64,000 nt of DNA. It comes from Streptomyces himalayensis subsp. himalayensis (lineage in GTDB: Bacteria > Actinomycetota > Actinomycetes > Streptomycetales > Streptomycetaceae). Positions 1 through 8,725 of this stretch are shown in pieces. Position 1 is the first letter of the stretch; every line of letters begins with the position of its first letter. The notes under the pieces were generated by a model. That model searched no databases, was not told where the DNA came from, and saw nothing but the letters and a program-made list of their open reading frames with translations. Both the position numbers and the translations under genes were made by a program. Location of the stretch: the NCBI RefSeq assembly GCF_013778455.1, contig NZ_JACEHE010000019.1:62001-126000 (forward strand), in the 5' to 3' direction.

Positions 1-171
1 AACGACAACCAGACGGTGTCGGTGGCGCTCGGCGTCCTCCAGGGCCAGCGCCTGATGGACGCCACGATGACGAACGCGGCCGCTCTGCTCGGCGTACTGC
101 CCGCCATCGTCTTCTTCCTCGTCTTCCAGCGGACGCTCACCCGCGGCATCGCCGTGGGCGCGGTCAAGTAA
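1..171 (+). CDS. Sugar ABC transporter permease, C-terminal fragment
   Basis: The frame is open from the window edge to TAA at 169-171. The last 56 residues include a hydrophobic segment (ALLGVLPAIVFFLVF) followed by QRTLTRGIAVGAVK. This matches the C-terminus of MalG-type inner-membrane permeases of carbohydrate ABC importers, which usually end in a short basic tail containing GAVK. The alpha-xylosidase start lies 16 bp downstream, so the two genes are probably one operon importing and cleaving an oligosaccharide. The N-terminus lies outside the window. Confidence 0.85.
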   Translation, partial: NDNQTVSVALGVLQGQRLMDATMTNAAALLGVLPAIVFFLVFQRTLTRGIAVGAVK

Positions 172-187
172 GGGGTGTACGAAGCCC

Positions 188-2515
188 ATGAAGTTCACCG
201 ACGGCTACTGGCTGCTGCGCGAAGGGGTCACCGCCGCCTACCCGGTCCAGGTCCTCGACGTCACCTCCGACGACCCGGGCACCCTGCAGATCCACGCCCC
301 GACCCAGCCCATCCGCCACCGCGGTGACCTGCTGAAGGGACCGGTCGTGACCATCAGTGCGCACGCCCCGATGCCCGACGTCATCGGCGTCACCCTCACC
401 CACTTCGAGGGCGAGGAGGAGCGCGGCCCCCGCTTCACGGTGAACACCGAGGATTTCGGCTCGCACGTCTCGTACGACGAGGAGCACGCCCTGCTGACGG
501 CGGGAGCGCTGTCCGTACGCGTGGCCCGCACCGGACCCTGGCACGTCGACTTCCTGGCGGGCGGCCGGACGCTGACCACCAGCGGCACCAAGGCCATGGG
601 CATCATGCGGGACGCGGACGGCGGGCACTACCTGCGCGAGCAGCTCAACCTCGGCGTCGGCACCTCGGTGTTCGGGCTCGGCGAGCGCTTCGGGCCGCTG
701 GTCAAGAACGGCCAGGTCGTCGACATGTGGAACGCGGACGGCGGCACGGCCACCGAACAGGCCTACAAGAACGTGCCGTTCTACCTCACAGACGCGGGCT
801 ACGGCGTCTTCGTCGACCACCCCGGAAAGGTGTCCTTCGAGGTCGGCTCGGAGGTGGTGTCCCGCGTCCAGTTCAGCGCCGAGACGCAAGCGCTGACGTA
901 CTACGTGATCTACGGGCCGACCCCGAAGGAGATCCTGCGCAAGTACACGGCGCTCACCGGTCGGCCCGCGCTGCCGCCCGCCTGGTCGTTCGGGCTGTGG
1001 CTGTCGACGTCCTTCACCACCTCCTACGACGAGCAGACGGTGTCGTCGTTCATCGACGGCATGCGCGAGCGGGACCTGCCGCTGTCGGTGTTCCACTTCG
1101 ACTGCTTCTGGATGCGCGAGTTCAACTGGTGTGATTTCGAATGGGATCCGCGCGTCTTCCCGGACCCTGAGGGCATGGTGTCCCGGCTGAAGGACCGGGG
1201 CCTGCACATCTGCGTCTGGATCAACCCTTACATCGCGCAGCGGTCGCCGCTGTTCGCGGAGGGCAAGGCGCTCGGGCATCTGCTGAGGAAGCCCGACGGC
1301 AGCGTGTGGCAGTGGGATCTGTGGCAGCCGGGCATGGCGCTGGTCGACTTCACCAGCCCTGCCGCCCGTGACTGGTACGCGGCGAAGCTGGAGGCGCTGC
1401 TCGCGCAGGGCGTCGACTGCTTCAAGACCGACTTCGGCGAGCGCATCCCCGTCGACGTCGCCTACGCGGACGGCTCGGACCCCGAGCGGATGCACAACTA
1501 CTACACGTACCTCTACAACCGCACCGTCTTCGATGTGCTCCGCAAACACAGGGGCGAGGGCGAGGCCGTCGTCTTCGCGCGCTCGGCGACCGCGGGCAGC
1601 CAGCAGTTCCCGGTGCACTGGGGCGGCGACTGCGAGGCGACGTACGAGTCGATGGCCGAGTCGCTGCGCGGCGGTCTCTCGCTCGGCCTGTCGGGCTTCG
1701 GCTACTGGAGCCACGACATCGGCGGCTTCGAGGGCACTCCGTCACCCGCGCTGTTCAAGCGGTGGATCGCCTTCGGGCTGCTGTCCTCGCACAGCAGGCT
1801 GCACGGCTCCTCGTCGTACCGCGTGCCGTGGCTCTTCGACGAGGAGGCCGTGGACGTCCTGCGGCTGTTCACCAAGCTCAAGCTGCGGCTCATGCCGTAT
1901 CTCTACGAGGCCGCTCGCACCGCGCACGCCGAGGGCGTTCCGATGATGCGGGCGATGGTGCTGGAGTTCCCGGACGATCCGGGGTGCGCGCATCTGGAGC
2001 GGCAGTACATGCTCGGCCCTGACCTGCTGGTCGCGCCCGTCTTCTCCGACGAGGGCGACGTGTCGTACTACGTGCCCGAGGGCACCTGGACGCACTTCCT
2101 CACCGGCGAGACGGTCACCGGTCCACGCTGGGTCCGCGAGCGGCACGGCTTCCTGAGCACGCCCGTGCTGGTGCGGCCGGGTGCGGTGATCCCGGTGGGC
2201 GCGGTGGACGACCGGCCCGACTACGCGTACGCGCACGGGGTGACGCTGCAGGCCTACGGCCTGGAGCCCGGCGCCCAGGTGACGGTGCCCGTCGGCGACG
2301 TCACCTTCACCGTCGTACGCGAGGGCGACACGCTGCGCGCCTCGGCGAGCGACCCGGTGGCGCCCTGGCAGCTGGCGGCCGAGGGGCGAACGGTGCGGGC
2401 GGAGGCCGGCACCGGATTCCTCACCCTGGAGCTGGGCCAGGGCCCCTCCGGCACAGTCGGTACAAACAGGACATTCGGTACGCACGGCAACCCTGAGACG
2501 CTCGGCGCCAACTGA
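188..2515 (+). CDS. yicI: Alpha-xylosidase, glycoside hydrolase family 31
   Basis: This 775-residue cytoplasmic GH31 enzyme has no signal peptide. The motif FKTDFGERIP carries the expected catalytic nucleophile Asp415, and HWGGDCEATYESM carries the expected acid/base Asp481; both match the YicI subgroup that releases alpha-xylose from xyloglucan oligosaccharides such as isoprimeverose. The order is an N-terminal beta-sandwich (about 1-240), a TIM barrel (about 250-590) and C-terminal beta domains. The ATG at 188 is 16 bp after the permease stop, with AAGGGG upstream. A LacI-type regulator and a GH3 enzyme follow, which fits an inducible xyloglucan-use locus. Substrate specificity is inferred from the motif subgroup; alpha-glucosidase is the alternative. 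Confidence 0.9.
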   Translation: MKFTDGYWLLREGVTAAYPVQVLDVTSDDPGTLQIHAPTQPIRHRGDLLKGPVVTISAHAPMPDVIGVTLTHFEGEEERGPRFTVNTEDFGSHVSYDEEHALLTAGALSVRVARTGPWHVDFLAGGRTLTTSGTKAMGIMRDADGGHYLREQLNLGVGTSVFGLGERFGPLVKNGQVVDMWNADGGTATEQAYKNVPFYLTDAGYGVFVDHPGKVSFEVGSEVVSRVQFSAETQALTYYVIYGPTPKEILRKYTALTGRPALPPAWSFGLWLSTSFTTSYDEQTVSSFIDGMRERDLPLSVFHFDCFWMREFNWCDFEWDPRVFPDPEGMVSRLKDRGLHICVWINPYIAQRSPLFAEGKALGHLLRKPDGSVWQWDLWQPGMALVDFTSPAARDWYAAKLEALLAQGVDCFKTDFGERIPVDVAYADGSDPERMHNYYTYLYNRTVFDVLRKHRGEGEAVVFARSATAGSQQFPVHWGGDCEATYESMAESLRGGLSLGLSGFGYWSHDIGGFEGTPSPALFKRWIAFGLLSSHSRLHGSSSYRVPWLFDEEAVDVLRLFTKLKLRLMPYLYEAARTAHAEGVPMMRAMVLEFPDDPGCAHLERQYMLGPDLLVAPVFSDEGDVSYYVPEGTWTHFLTGETVTGPRWVRERHGFLSTPVLVRPGAVIPVGAVDDRPDYAYAHGVTLQAYGLEPGAQVTVPVGDVTFTVVREGDTLRASASDPVAPWQLAAEGRTVRAEAGTGFLTLELGQGPSGTVGTNRTFGTHGNPETLGAN

Positions 2516-2543
2516 CAGGTACTCGACCGCTGAGGGGGAAGTC

Positions 2544-3554
2544 TTGGTCAAGATCACAGACGTGGCGCGGCACGCCGGGGTGTCCGCCAGCACGGTCAGC
2601 TACGCACTGAGCGGCAAGCGCCCCATATCCGAGGAGACCCGCCGGCGTATCGAGGCCTCCATCCGCGAGCTGGGCTACCGGCCGCACGCCGGGGCGCGGG
2701 CGCTCGCCAGCAGCCGGTCCAACGTGCTGGCGCTGGTGATCCCGCTGCGTACGGGCATCCATGTGCCGGTCGTCATGCAGTTCGCGGTCTCCGTGGTGAC
2801 GAGCGCGCGGCAGCACGACCACGACGTGCTGCTACTCACCCAGGAGGAGGGCGACGACGGGCTGCGGCGGGTCGCGGACTCGGCGCTCGTGGACGCGCTC
2901 ATCGTCATGGACGTCCAACTGCACGATCCGCGGCTGCCGTTGCTGCGTACGCTCGACCGTCCCTCGGTACTCATCGGTTTCCCGGCCGAGCCCGCCGGGC
3001 TGACCTGCATCGACCTGGACTTCGAGGCGGCGGGCCGGGCCTGTGTGGAGCATCTGGCGCTGCTCGGGCACCGCTGTGTGGGGCTCGTGGGGTCGCCTCC
3101 CGAGGTGTACGCACGGGAGACGGGCTTCGCCCAGCGTGTCGTCCGGGGCTTCACCGCCACGGCCGACCGGCACGGTCTGGCCTCGTCCTTCCACCCGTGC
3201 GAGGCGACCCCGGCCGCCGCCCGGCGGGTCGCGGAGCAGCTGCTGCGCGAGCAGCCGGCGCTCACCGGCGTCGTCGTGCACAACGAGCCCGTCGTGGAGC
3301 CGCTCATCGAGGCGTTCGAACAGCTGGGGCTGCGCGTGCCCCGCGATCTGTCCATCACCGCCATCTGCCCCGACGAGCTCGCGGAGCAGTTCCGTATCCC
3401 CGTCACCTCGATCGCCATCCCGTCCGCGGAGGTGGGGTCGCGGGCCGTGGAGCTGCTGATGAAGAAGCTGGACCGCGTTCCCGTACCGGAGGCCACGCTG
3501 CTCGCGCCGCGGCTGACGGCGCGCGCGAGCTCGGCGCCGCGACCCGCCCACTGA
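2544..3554 (+). CDS. LacI family transcriptional regulator
   Basis: This 336-residue protein begins with a typical LacI helix-turn-helix and hinge (ITDVARHAGVSASTVSYAL, then SGKRPISEETRRRIE). A periplasmic-binding-protein-like sensor domain follows from about residue 60 to 330. The chosen start is TTG at 2544, preceded by GAGGGGGAA, and it puts the helix-turn-helix at the very N-terminus as is usual. The gene lies 28 bp after the alpha-xylosidase and upstream of the GH3 gene. It probably represses the flanking glycan-use genes until a sugar from xylan or xyloglucan is bound. The effector cannot be read from the sequence. Confidence 0.92.
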   Translation: MVKITDVARHAGVSASTVSYALSGKRPISEETRRRIEASIRELGYRPHAGARALASSRSNVLALVIPLRTGIHVPVVMQFAVSVVTSARQHDHDVLLLTQEEGDDGLRRVADSALVDALIVMDVQLHDPRLPLLRTLDRPSVLIGFPAEPAGLTCIDLDFEAAGRACVEHLALLGHRCVGLVGSPPEVYARETGFAQRVVRGFTATADRHGLASSFHPCEATPAAARRVAEQLLREQPALTGVVVHNEPVVEPLIEAFEQLGLRVPRDLSITAICPDELAEQFRIPVTSIAIPSAEVGSRAVELLMKKLDRVPVPEATLLAPRLTARASSAPRPAH

Positions 3555-3632
3555 ACCGGTCTGTACGACCGCGGAGGCGCCCCCACGTCGAAACGGCCGC
3601 CCACTCCCCCACGTAGTCGCATCACTTCGTCA

Positions 3633-3640
3633 GTTGCAAC
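3633..3640. promoter_or_regulatory. Possible LacI-type operator
   Basis: The perfect palindrome GTTGCAAC lies 20 bp upstream of the GH3 start. CGTC and GACG flank it slightly off register. LacI-family operators are short palindromes, and a member of that family is encoded just upstream. The site is short and no second copy was found near the permease/GH31 genes, so this remains tentative. Confidence 0.25.
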
Positions 3641-3659
3641 GACGCACACCGAAGGAGCC

Positions 3660-6626
3660 GTGAACGTGAGAGGTACGAGACCGCGCAGAGCGGGAGCAAG
3701 AGCACGACGCAGAGCCATACCGGTCCTGGCCCTGACCCTGATGGCCGGACTCGGGGCGACCGCCACCACCCCCGCCGCTGCCGACGACCCGGCCTACCCC
3801 TTCCGCGATCCGCGGCTCTCCGTCGACCAGCGGGTCGACGACCTGCTCTCCCGCCTCACTCTCGACGAGAAGATCTCGCTTCTCCACCAGTACCAGTCCG
3901 CGATCCCGCGCCTCGGCATCCAGTCGTTCCGCACCGGCACCGAGGCCCTGCACGGCGTCGCCTGGCTCGGCAAGACCACCGTCTTCCCGCAGGCCGTCGG
4001 CCTCGCCTCCACCTGGGACCCCGCGCTGATCAAGAAGGTCGGCTCGGCGGTAGGCGACGAGACCCGCGGCTTCCAGCAGGAGCGCCCGGCCGGCTGGGGT
4101 CTCAACGTGTGGGCACCGGTGGCCAATCCGCTGCGCGACCCGCGCTGGGGCCGCAACGAGGAGGGCTACTCCGAGGACCCGTATCTGACGGGCAGCATGG
4201 CCACGGCTTACGGCACGGGCCTGACCGGCGGCGACCCCGACCACCTCAAGACAGCCCCCACCATCAAGCACTTCCTCGCCAACAACAACGAGATCCGCCG
4301 CGACCGCACCTCCTCCGACCTGCGCCCGCGGGTCCTCAAGGAGTACGAGGAGCAGGCGTTCAAGCCCGCGATCGAGGCCGACGCGGTGACCGGCGTGATG
4401 ACGTCGTACAACCTGGTCAACGGCCGCCCGGCGACGGTGACCCCGCTGCTCGACGACACCGTGCGTGGCTGGACCGACCAGGAGCTGCTGAACGTCACGG
4501 ACGCCTGGGCACCGGGCAACCTCGTGAACAGCCAGAAGTACTACGACACACAGGCGGAGGCCGACGCGGCCGCGCTGAAGGCGGGCATCGACAGCTTCAC
4601 CGGGGACGACGCCAACTCCGCGCCCACGACCACCGCGGTCAAGGACGCCCTGTCGACCGGCCTGCTTGAGGAGTCGGACGTCGACGAGGCCGCCGGGCAC
4701 ATCCTGAACATCCGGGTCCGGCTGGGCGAGTTCGATCCGGACGGCGGCCCCTACGGCAAGATCGACAAGTCGGTCGTCAACAGCCCGGCCCACCAGAAGC
4801 TCGCCCGCGAGGCCGCGGCCGACGCGATGGTGCTGCTCAAGAACGACAACCGCGCAGGCAAGGCCCTGCCGCTGAAGGCGTCGGACACGAAGAAGGTCGC
4901 GGTCGTCGGCCCGCTCGCCGACACCCTCTACACCGACTGGTACTCGGGCACCCTGCCGTACGAGGTGACGCCCAAGGACGGCATCGCGAACAAGCTCGGC
5001 TCCTCCGGTGACGTCACGAGCAGCGAGGCCGTCGACCGCATCGCGCTGAAGAACACGGAGACCGGCAAGTACGTCACGGCGGGCTCGGACGCCGACGGGG
5101 AGCCGCTGAAGGAGAGCGCGACGACCGCCTCGGTGGACACGCAGTTCGACGCGTTTGACTGGGGCCAGGGCGTGCTGACGCTGCGCTCGGCCGCCAACGG
5201 CAAGTACATCGGCTACAACTGGTCGAACTTCGTCAACGACCAGGCACAGCCGGGTGGCTGGTTCGTGCAGCAGCAGTTCAAGCTGGAGAAGCAGGACGAC
5301 GGGACGTATCTGCTGCGCTACGCCGGCTACGAGACCGAGGAGTCCTGGTGGTCGAACCCCACCTACCTCGGCCCGACGGGCGAGGACGGCACGCTCGGCC
5401 TCGTCGCCAAGGAGAACGCCGCGCACTACACGAAGGACGTGGTCCGCAGCGGCGTCGACGAGGCGGTGGCGGCGGTGAAGGGCAAGGACACGGCGGTCGT
5501 GGTCGTCGGATCGATGCCCGCGATCAACGGCCGCGAGACCCGCGACCGCACCGACATGGGCCTGGCGGACTCGCAGGAAGCCCTGGTCAAGGCGGTGAAG
5601 GCGGCCAACCCGAACACGGTCGTGGTCGTCGAGAACAGCTACCCGACCACGCTCGGCGACCTCCAGAAGGAGATCCCGGCCCTCCTGTGGACCACCCACG
5701 CGGGCCAGGAGACGGGCAACGCCCTCGCCGACGTCCTGTTCGGCGACGTGAACCCGGCCGGCCGCCTCACCCAGACCTGGTACAGGTCCGAGACGGACCT
5801 CCCGTCGATCCTCGAGTACGACAACATCAAGTACGACCGCACCTACCAGTACTTCAAGGGCGATCCGCTGTACGCCTTCGGGTACGGGCTGTCGTACACG
5901 ACCTTCGCGTACGGCCAGGTGAGGCCGGTCAGTGGCGGCTACGAGGTGGCCGTCACGAACACCGGCAAGCGGGCGGGCGACGAGGTCGTGCAGCTCTACA
6001 CCCACCAGCGGGTCTCCCGCGACAAGCAGCCGCTGAAGCAGCTGAAGGCGTTCCAGCGGGTGTCGCTGAAGCCGGGCGAGACGAAGACGGTGAAGCTGAA
6101 GGTCGGGGCGTTGGACCTCGCACACTGGGACGTGACGCGCTCCAAGTGGGTCGTGGAGACCGGCACGTACGACGTGCTGGTCGGAGCCTCGGCCGAGGAC
6201 ATCCGCACCCGTACGTCAGTGAAGGTGAAGGGCGAGACGATCCCGGCCCGCGACCTCACGAAGACGACGCGCGCGGAGAACTTCGACGACTACGAGGGCA
6301 TCCGGCTCGTCGACGAGTCGAAGGCACGGGGCACCTCGGTGGGCGCCACGGGCCCCGGCGCATGGCTGAAGTTCGCCGATGCGCAGCTGGGTGCGGGCGC
6401 GGCTGAGTTCACGGCACGCGTGGCGGGGACGGTCCCCGGGACGGTCGAGATCCGCCTGGGCTCCCCGGCCGGCACACTCGTGGGTACGGCGAAGACTCCC
6501 GACACGGGCTCGACGTACACATACGAAACGGTGACCGGGAACCTCTCGGCCGCCGCGAAGGGCCGCCAGGACGTGTACCTGGTGCTCAGCGAGGGCCTGC
6601 GACTGGCCACCTTCTCGTTGCGCTGA
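3660..6626 (+). CDS. Secreted glycoside hydrolase family 3 enzyme with inserted beta-trefoil-like segment
   Basis: This 988-residue exported enzyme has an Arg-rich n-region, a hydrophobic core (IPVLALTLMAGLGATA) and an AAA cleavage region near residue 40. The GH3 N-domain covers about 45-390. The nucleophile is probably Asp281 in NVTDAW, where GH3 enzymes usually have SDW. The GH3 C-domain covers about 400-740 but is split by an insertion at about 450-560 (KNTETGKYVTAG, RSAANGKYIGYNW), which resembles a fascin or ricin-type beta-trefoil. A fibronectin-III-like domain follows (about 750-850), then a CBM6-like domain to the end. The GTG start at 3660 has GAAGGAG upstream. A beta-xylosidase or beta-glucosidase acting on plant polysaccharide outside the cell is likely; the exact substrate is not determined. 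Confidence 0.88.
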   Translation: MNVRGTRPRRAGARARRRAIPVLALTLMAGLGATATTPAAADDPAYPFRDPRLSVDQRVDDLLSRLTLDEKISLLHQYQSAIPRLGIQSFRTGTEALHGVAWLGKTTVFPQAVGLASTWDPALIKKVGSAVGDETRGFQQERPAGWGLNVWAPVANPLRDPRWGRNEEGYSEDPYLTGSMATAYGTGLTGGDPDHLKTAPTIKHFLANNNEIRRDRTSSDLRPRVLKEYEEQAFKPAIEADAVTGVMTSYNLVNGRPATVTPLLDDTVRGWTDQELLNVTDAWAPGNLVNSQKYYDTQAEADAAALKAGIDSFTGDDANSAPTTTAVKDALSTGLLEESDVDEAAGHILNIRVRLGEFDPDGGPYGKIDKSVVNSPAHQKLAREAAADAMVLLKNDNRAGKALPLKASDTKKVAVVGPLADTLYTDWYSGTLPYEVTPKDGIANKLGSSGDVTSSEAVDRIALKNTETGKYVTAGSDADGEPLKESATTASVDTQFDAFDWGQGVLTLRSAANGKYIGYNWSNFVNDQAQPGGWFVQQQFKLEKQDDGTYLLRYAGYETEESWWSNPTYLGPTGEDGTLGLVAKENAAHYTKDVVRSGVDEAVAAVKGKDTAVVVVGSMPAINGRETRDRTDMGLADSQEALVKAVKAANPNTVVVVENSYPTTLGDLQKEIPALLWTTHAGQETGNALADVLFGDVNPAGRLTQTWYRSETDLPSILEYDNIKYDRTYQYFKGDPLYAFGYGLSYTTFAYGQVRPVSGGYEVAVTNTGKRAGDEVVQLYTHQRVSRDKQPLKQLKAFQRVSLKPGETKTVKLKVGALDLAHWDVTRSKWVVETGTYDVLVGASAEDIRTRTSVKVKGETIPARDLTKTTRAENFDDYEGIRLVDESKARGTSVGATGPGAWLKFADAQLGAGAAEFTARVAGTVPGTVEIRLGSPAGTLVGTAKTPDTGSTYTYETVTGNLSAAAKGRQDVYLVLSEGLRLATFSLR

Positions 6627-6797
6627 CCTGAGCCGGGACCAGCTCGGCGGACGGAGCTCCACTGCTTTACGGCAGTTCCCCCACCCGACCCGCCCCGCGG
6701 GCCACCGAGCGGGTCCCGGCCCCCTTCTCCCTTCACTCCGGCGCGGCCCAGATCGCTCCGGCGCCGCCCAGACGGTCTGGGTCTGCCAGCGAGTTGA

Positions 6798-6834
6798 ATC
6801 TGCAAAATGCATGCATCGCTGATAGAGTGCAGAT
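6798..6834. promoter_or_regulatory. Inverted repeat abutting the vapB start, probable TA operator
   Basis: ATCTGCA at 6798-6804 is repeated inverted as TGCAGAT at 6828-6834, immediately before the ATG. Between them lies the perfect palindrome ATGCATGCAT (6807-6816). Type II antitoxins of the ribbon-helix-helix class bind such nested palindromes and repress their own operon. That role is inferred from position and family. Confidence 0.55.
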
Positions 6835-7065
6835 ATGACTGCGCTCACCATCCGTGATGTCCCGGAAGAACAGGTCCAGACGCTCAAGATCCGGGCCGCT
6901 GAGGCCGGGCAGTCCCTCCAGGTGTTCCTGCTCGACCTCATCGCACGCGAGACCTCCAAGCCCACCATGGCGCAGATGATGGAGCGCCTGAATCGGGAGA
7001 CCACCGCAGAGATCAGCAACGCCGACATCCTCGCCGCCATCGACGAGGGCAGGGCCGGACGTTGA
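6835..7065 (+). CDS. FitA/VapB-like ribbon-helix-helix antitoxin
   Basis: This 76-residue protein begins LTIRDVPEEQVQTLKIRAA, a typical ribbon-helix-helix DNA-binding N-terminus of FitA-like antitoxins. An acidic, probably flexible C-terminus (ISNADILAAIDEG) is expected to wrap the toxin. The stop overlaps the downstream toxin start (TTGA), so the two are translationally coupled. Nested palindromes directly at the start codon suggest autorepression. Confidence 0.85.
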   Translation: MTALTIRDVPEEQVQTLKIRAAEAGQSLQVFLLDLIARETSKPTMAQMMERLNRETTAEISNADILAAIDEGRAGR

Positions 7066-7475
7066 TCGTCATCGACTGCTCCGCCCTCATCACCGCCCTC
7101 ACAGCGCACACTCCCGAGGGCGACAAGGCTCGCACCCGCATCGCCCGGGCCAACGAGGTCTACTCCCCCACCCTGCTGGACTACGAGGTCATGTCCGCGC
7201 TCCTTGGAATGCGACGCGGTGGCAAGATCACCGAGAAGGAGACCGAGAAGGCGATCGACGCCTACGGGCTCCTCCCCATCATCAAGCGAGAGACGCTGCC
7301 GTTCTGGAGCCGGGTGCAGAAGCTGCACGCCAACCTCTCGGCCTGCGACGCCCAGTACGTCGCTCTCGCCGAGGCCCTGGGCGTGCCGCTGGTCACTGCC
7401 GATGCCCGCATCAAGAAAGGCATGGGCAACCAAGCCCGCTGCACCATCGAGGTCATCGCGGCCGACAGCCATTAG
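7062..7475 (+). CDS. VapC-like PIN-domain ribonuclease toxin
   Basis: This 137-residue PIN-domain protein has MIVIDCSALI (first acidic residue, Asp5), an acidic pair in LLDYEVMSALL, and SACDAQYVALAEALGVPLVTADARI with two further conserved aspartates. These four acidic residues coordinate the metal in VapC RNases, which cleave tRNA or other RNA. The chosen start is the TTG at 7062 overlapping the antitoxin stop. The locus lies between a glycosidase and tmRNA. The target RNA is unknown. Confidence 0.87.
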   Translation: MIVIDCSALITALTAHTPEGDKARTRIARANEVYSPTLLDYEVMSALLGMRRGGKITEKETEKAIDAYGLLPIIKRETLPFWSRVQKLHANLSACDAQYVALAEALGVPLVTADARIKKGMGNQARCTIEVIAADSH

Positions 7476-7690
7476 CCCACCCTCCGCGCTGCGCTCCCGC
7501 CGCCGCCGGTTCCGTGCTCGCCGCACTCGACCAGCGCGCCGAGGACACCTCGACGACGTCCGGCCGAAGAAGACCGCCGTTTCCCGCGCTCATCGTCATG
7601 CCCTCCTGGCTGGCAAACGCCAGGGGCAAGTGCTTTGTCACGGGTGCGGGGACACTCGTGCCCCCGCCGCGCTCCCAAGACATGCAGAAA

Positions 7691-7726
7691 GCCCCTGACC
7701 TGTCGACGTAATCGCAGGTCAGGGGC
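7691..7726 (-). terminator. Rho-independent terminator of tmRNA
   Basis: GCCCCTGACCTG (7691-7702) and CAGGTCAGGGGC (7715-7726) form a perfect 12-bp stem with a 12-nt loop. On the minus strand it lies 9 nt after the tmRNA CCA end and is followed by TTTCTG. It is the natural end of the ssrA transcript. Confidence 0.85.
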
Positions 7727-7735
7727 CACATGGGG

Positions 7736-8104
7736 TGGTGGAGATGGCGGGAATCGAACCCGCGTCCAACGGTGCGGAACCAGGGCTTCTCCGTGTGCAG
7801 TCCGCTTCGCTTTTCTCGGCCCCGGAGATCACGCGGACAAGTCTCCGACGGGCTCAGTCACTGTTTGGTTTCCCTCTTCACCCCGTGACCGGGATCAAGG
7901 TTTAGTCCCCTAGCTGATGCCAGGATCCGGGTCGGGAACAGCCCCGGGCTGACACTTCGCGAGTCGCTACTTAGGCAGCGAGGGCGAAGGAATCGCGCTT
8001 GGTTTCGGCGATTATTTTTTTCGGCCTGTGGTTTACGAGATCATGGCCGCTTCCTCGACACGCTTCCCCTGCTTCGACAGCCGCTGTCGAAACCGATCAT
8101 CCCC
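7736..8104 (-). ncRNA. ssrA: Transfer-messenger RNA (tmRNA)
   Basis: The minus-strand transcript begins GGGGATGATCGGTTTCGACAG and ends with a T-arm (GGTTCGATTCC) and CATCTCCACCA. The 5' GGGGATG pairs with 3' CATCTCC, one discriminator base precedes the encoded CCA, and the total is 369 nt. The tag frame starts at the GCC resume codon (8009-8007) and ends at TAA (7973-7971), encoding AETKRDSFALAA with the usual ALAA degron. It rescues stalled ribosomes together with SmpB, encoded next to it. tmRNA 3' ends are common integration sites, but no second copy of the end was found here. Confidence 0.96.
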
Positions 8105-8227
8105 ATGTTGATTTTTCAAAACGGCGCCCCCTCTGTGAGGGGCAGGTGCCATCGTACGTGACCAACGCTCGAGGGTGCCAGCCTATTCCGCCCGCCCGCC
8201 CGGGTTCCCCCGGCCGCGCCGCGGCAC

Positions 8228-8707
8228 TCAGGCCCGCTGCTTCCGCCGGACCGCCGACATCGCTCGCTCCGCCTCACGCCGGTCCTGCTTCTCGCGCAGC
8301 GTCTGCCGCTTGTCGTACTCCTTCTTGCCCTTGGCCAGCGCGATCTCGATCTTGGCGCGGCCGTCCTTGAAGTACAGCGCAAGGGGCACGATCGTGTGAC
8401 CGGTCTCCTGGGACTTCGAGTCCAGCTTCTCGATCTCCGCGCGGTGCAGCAGCAGCTTCCGCTTGCGGCGGGCGCTGTGGTTGGTCCAGGTCCCCTGGCT
8501 GTACTCAGGCACGTGCACGTTGTGCAGCCACGCCTCGCCGCCGTCGAGCTGCACGAAGCCGTCCACCAGCGAGGCTCGCCCCTGACGCAGCGACTTCACC
8601 TCGGTACCGGTGAGGACCAGACCGGCCTCATAGGTGTCGATGATGAGGTAGTCGTGCCGCGCCTTCTTGTTCTGCGCGATCAGCTTGCGCCCTTTTTCCT
8701 TTGCCAT
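8228..8707 (-). CDS. smpB: SsrA-binding protein SmpB
   Basis: This 159-residue protein has the typical SmpB beta-barrel motifs: [47 protein letters not shown] and [26 protein letters not shown] (cited in part). The C-terminal tail is basic, ending in an RDI-like region that enters the ribosomal A site. It binds the tRNA-like domain of tmRNA, which is encoded 123 bp downstream on the same strand. ATG at 8707 is the start. Confidence 0.97.
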   Translation of the reverse strand: MAKEKGRKLIAQNKKARHDYLIIDTYEAGLVLTGTEVKSLRQGRASLVDGFVQLDGGEAWLHNVHVPEYSQGTWTNHSARRKRKLLLHRAEIEKLDSKSQETGHTIVPLALYFKDGRAKIEIALAKGKKEYDKRQTLREKQDRREAERAMSAVRRKQRA

Positions 8708-8725
8708 AGTGCGGCCATTTTCGCA

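Noticed and set aside
3630-6125. Open reading frame of 831 codons on the minus strand
   Set aside because: It is the antisense shadow of the GH3 gene. It is rich in Arg, Val and Leu from third-position GC and has no recognisable domain or ribosome-binding site.
7736-8104. tmRNA end as a demonstrated island attachment site
   Set aside because: No direct repeat of the tmRNA 3' end and no integrase gene were found in the window, so only the general possibility remains.
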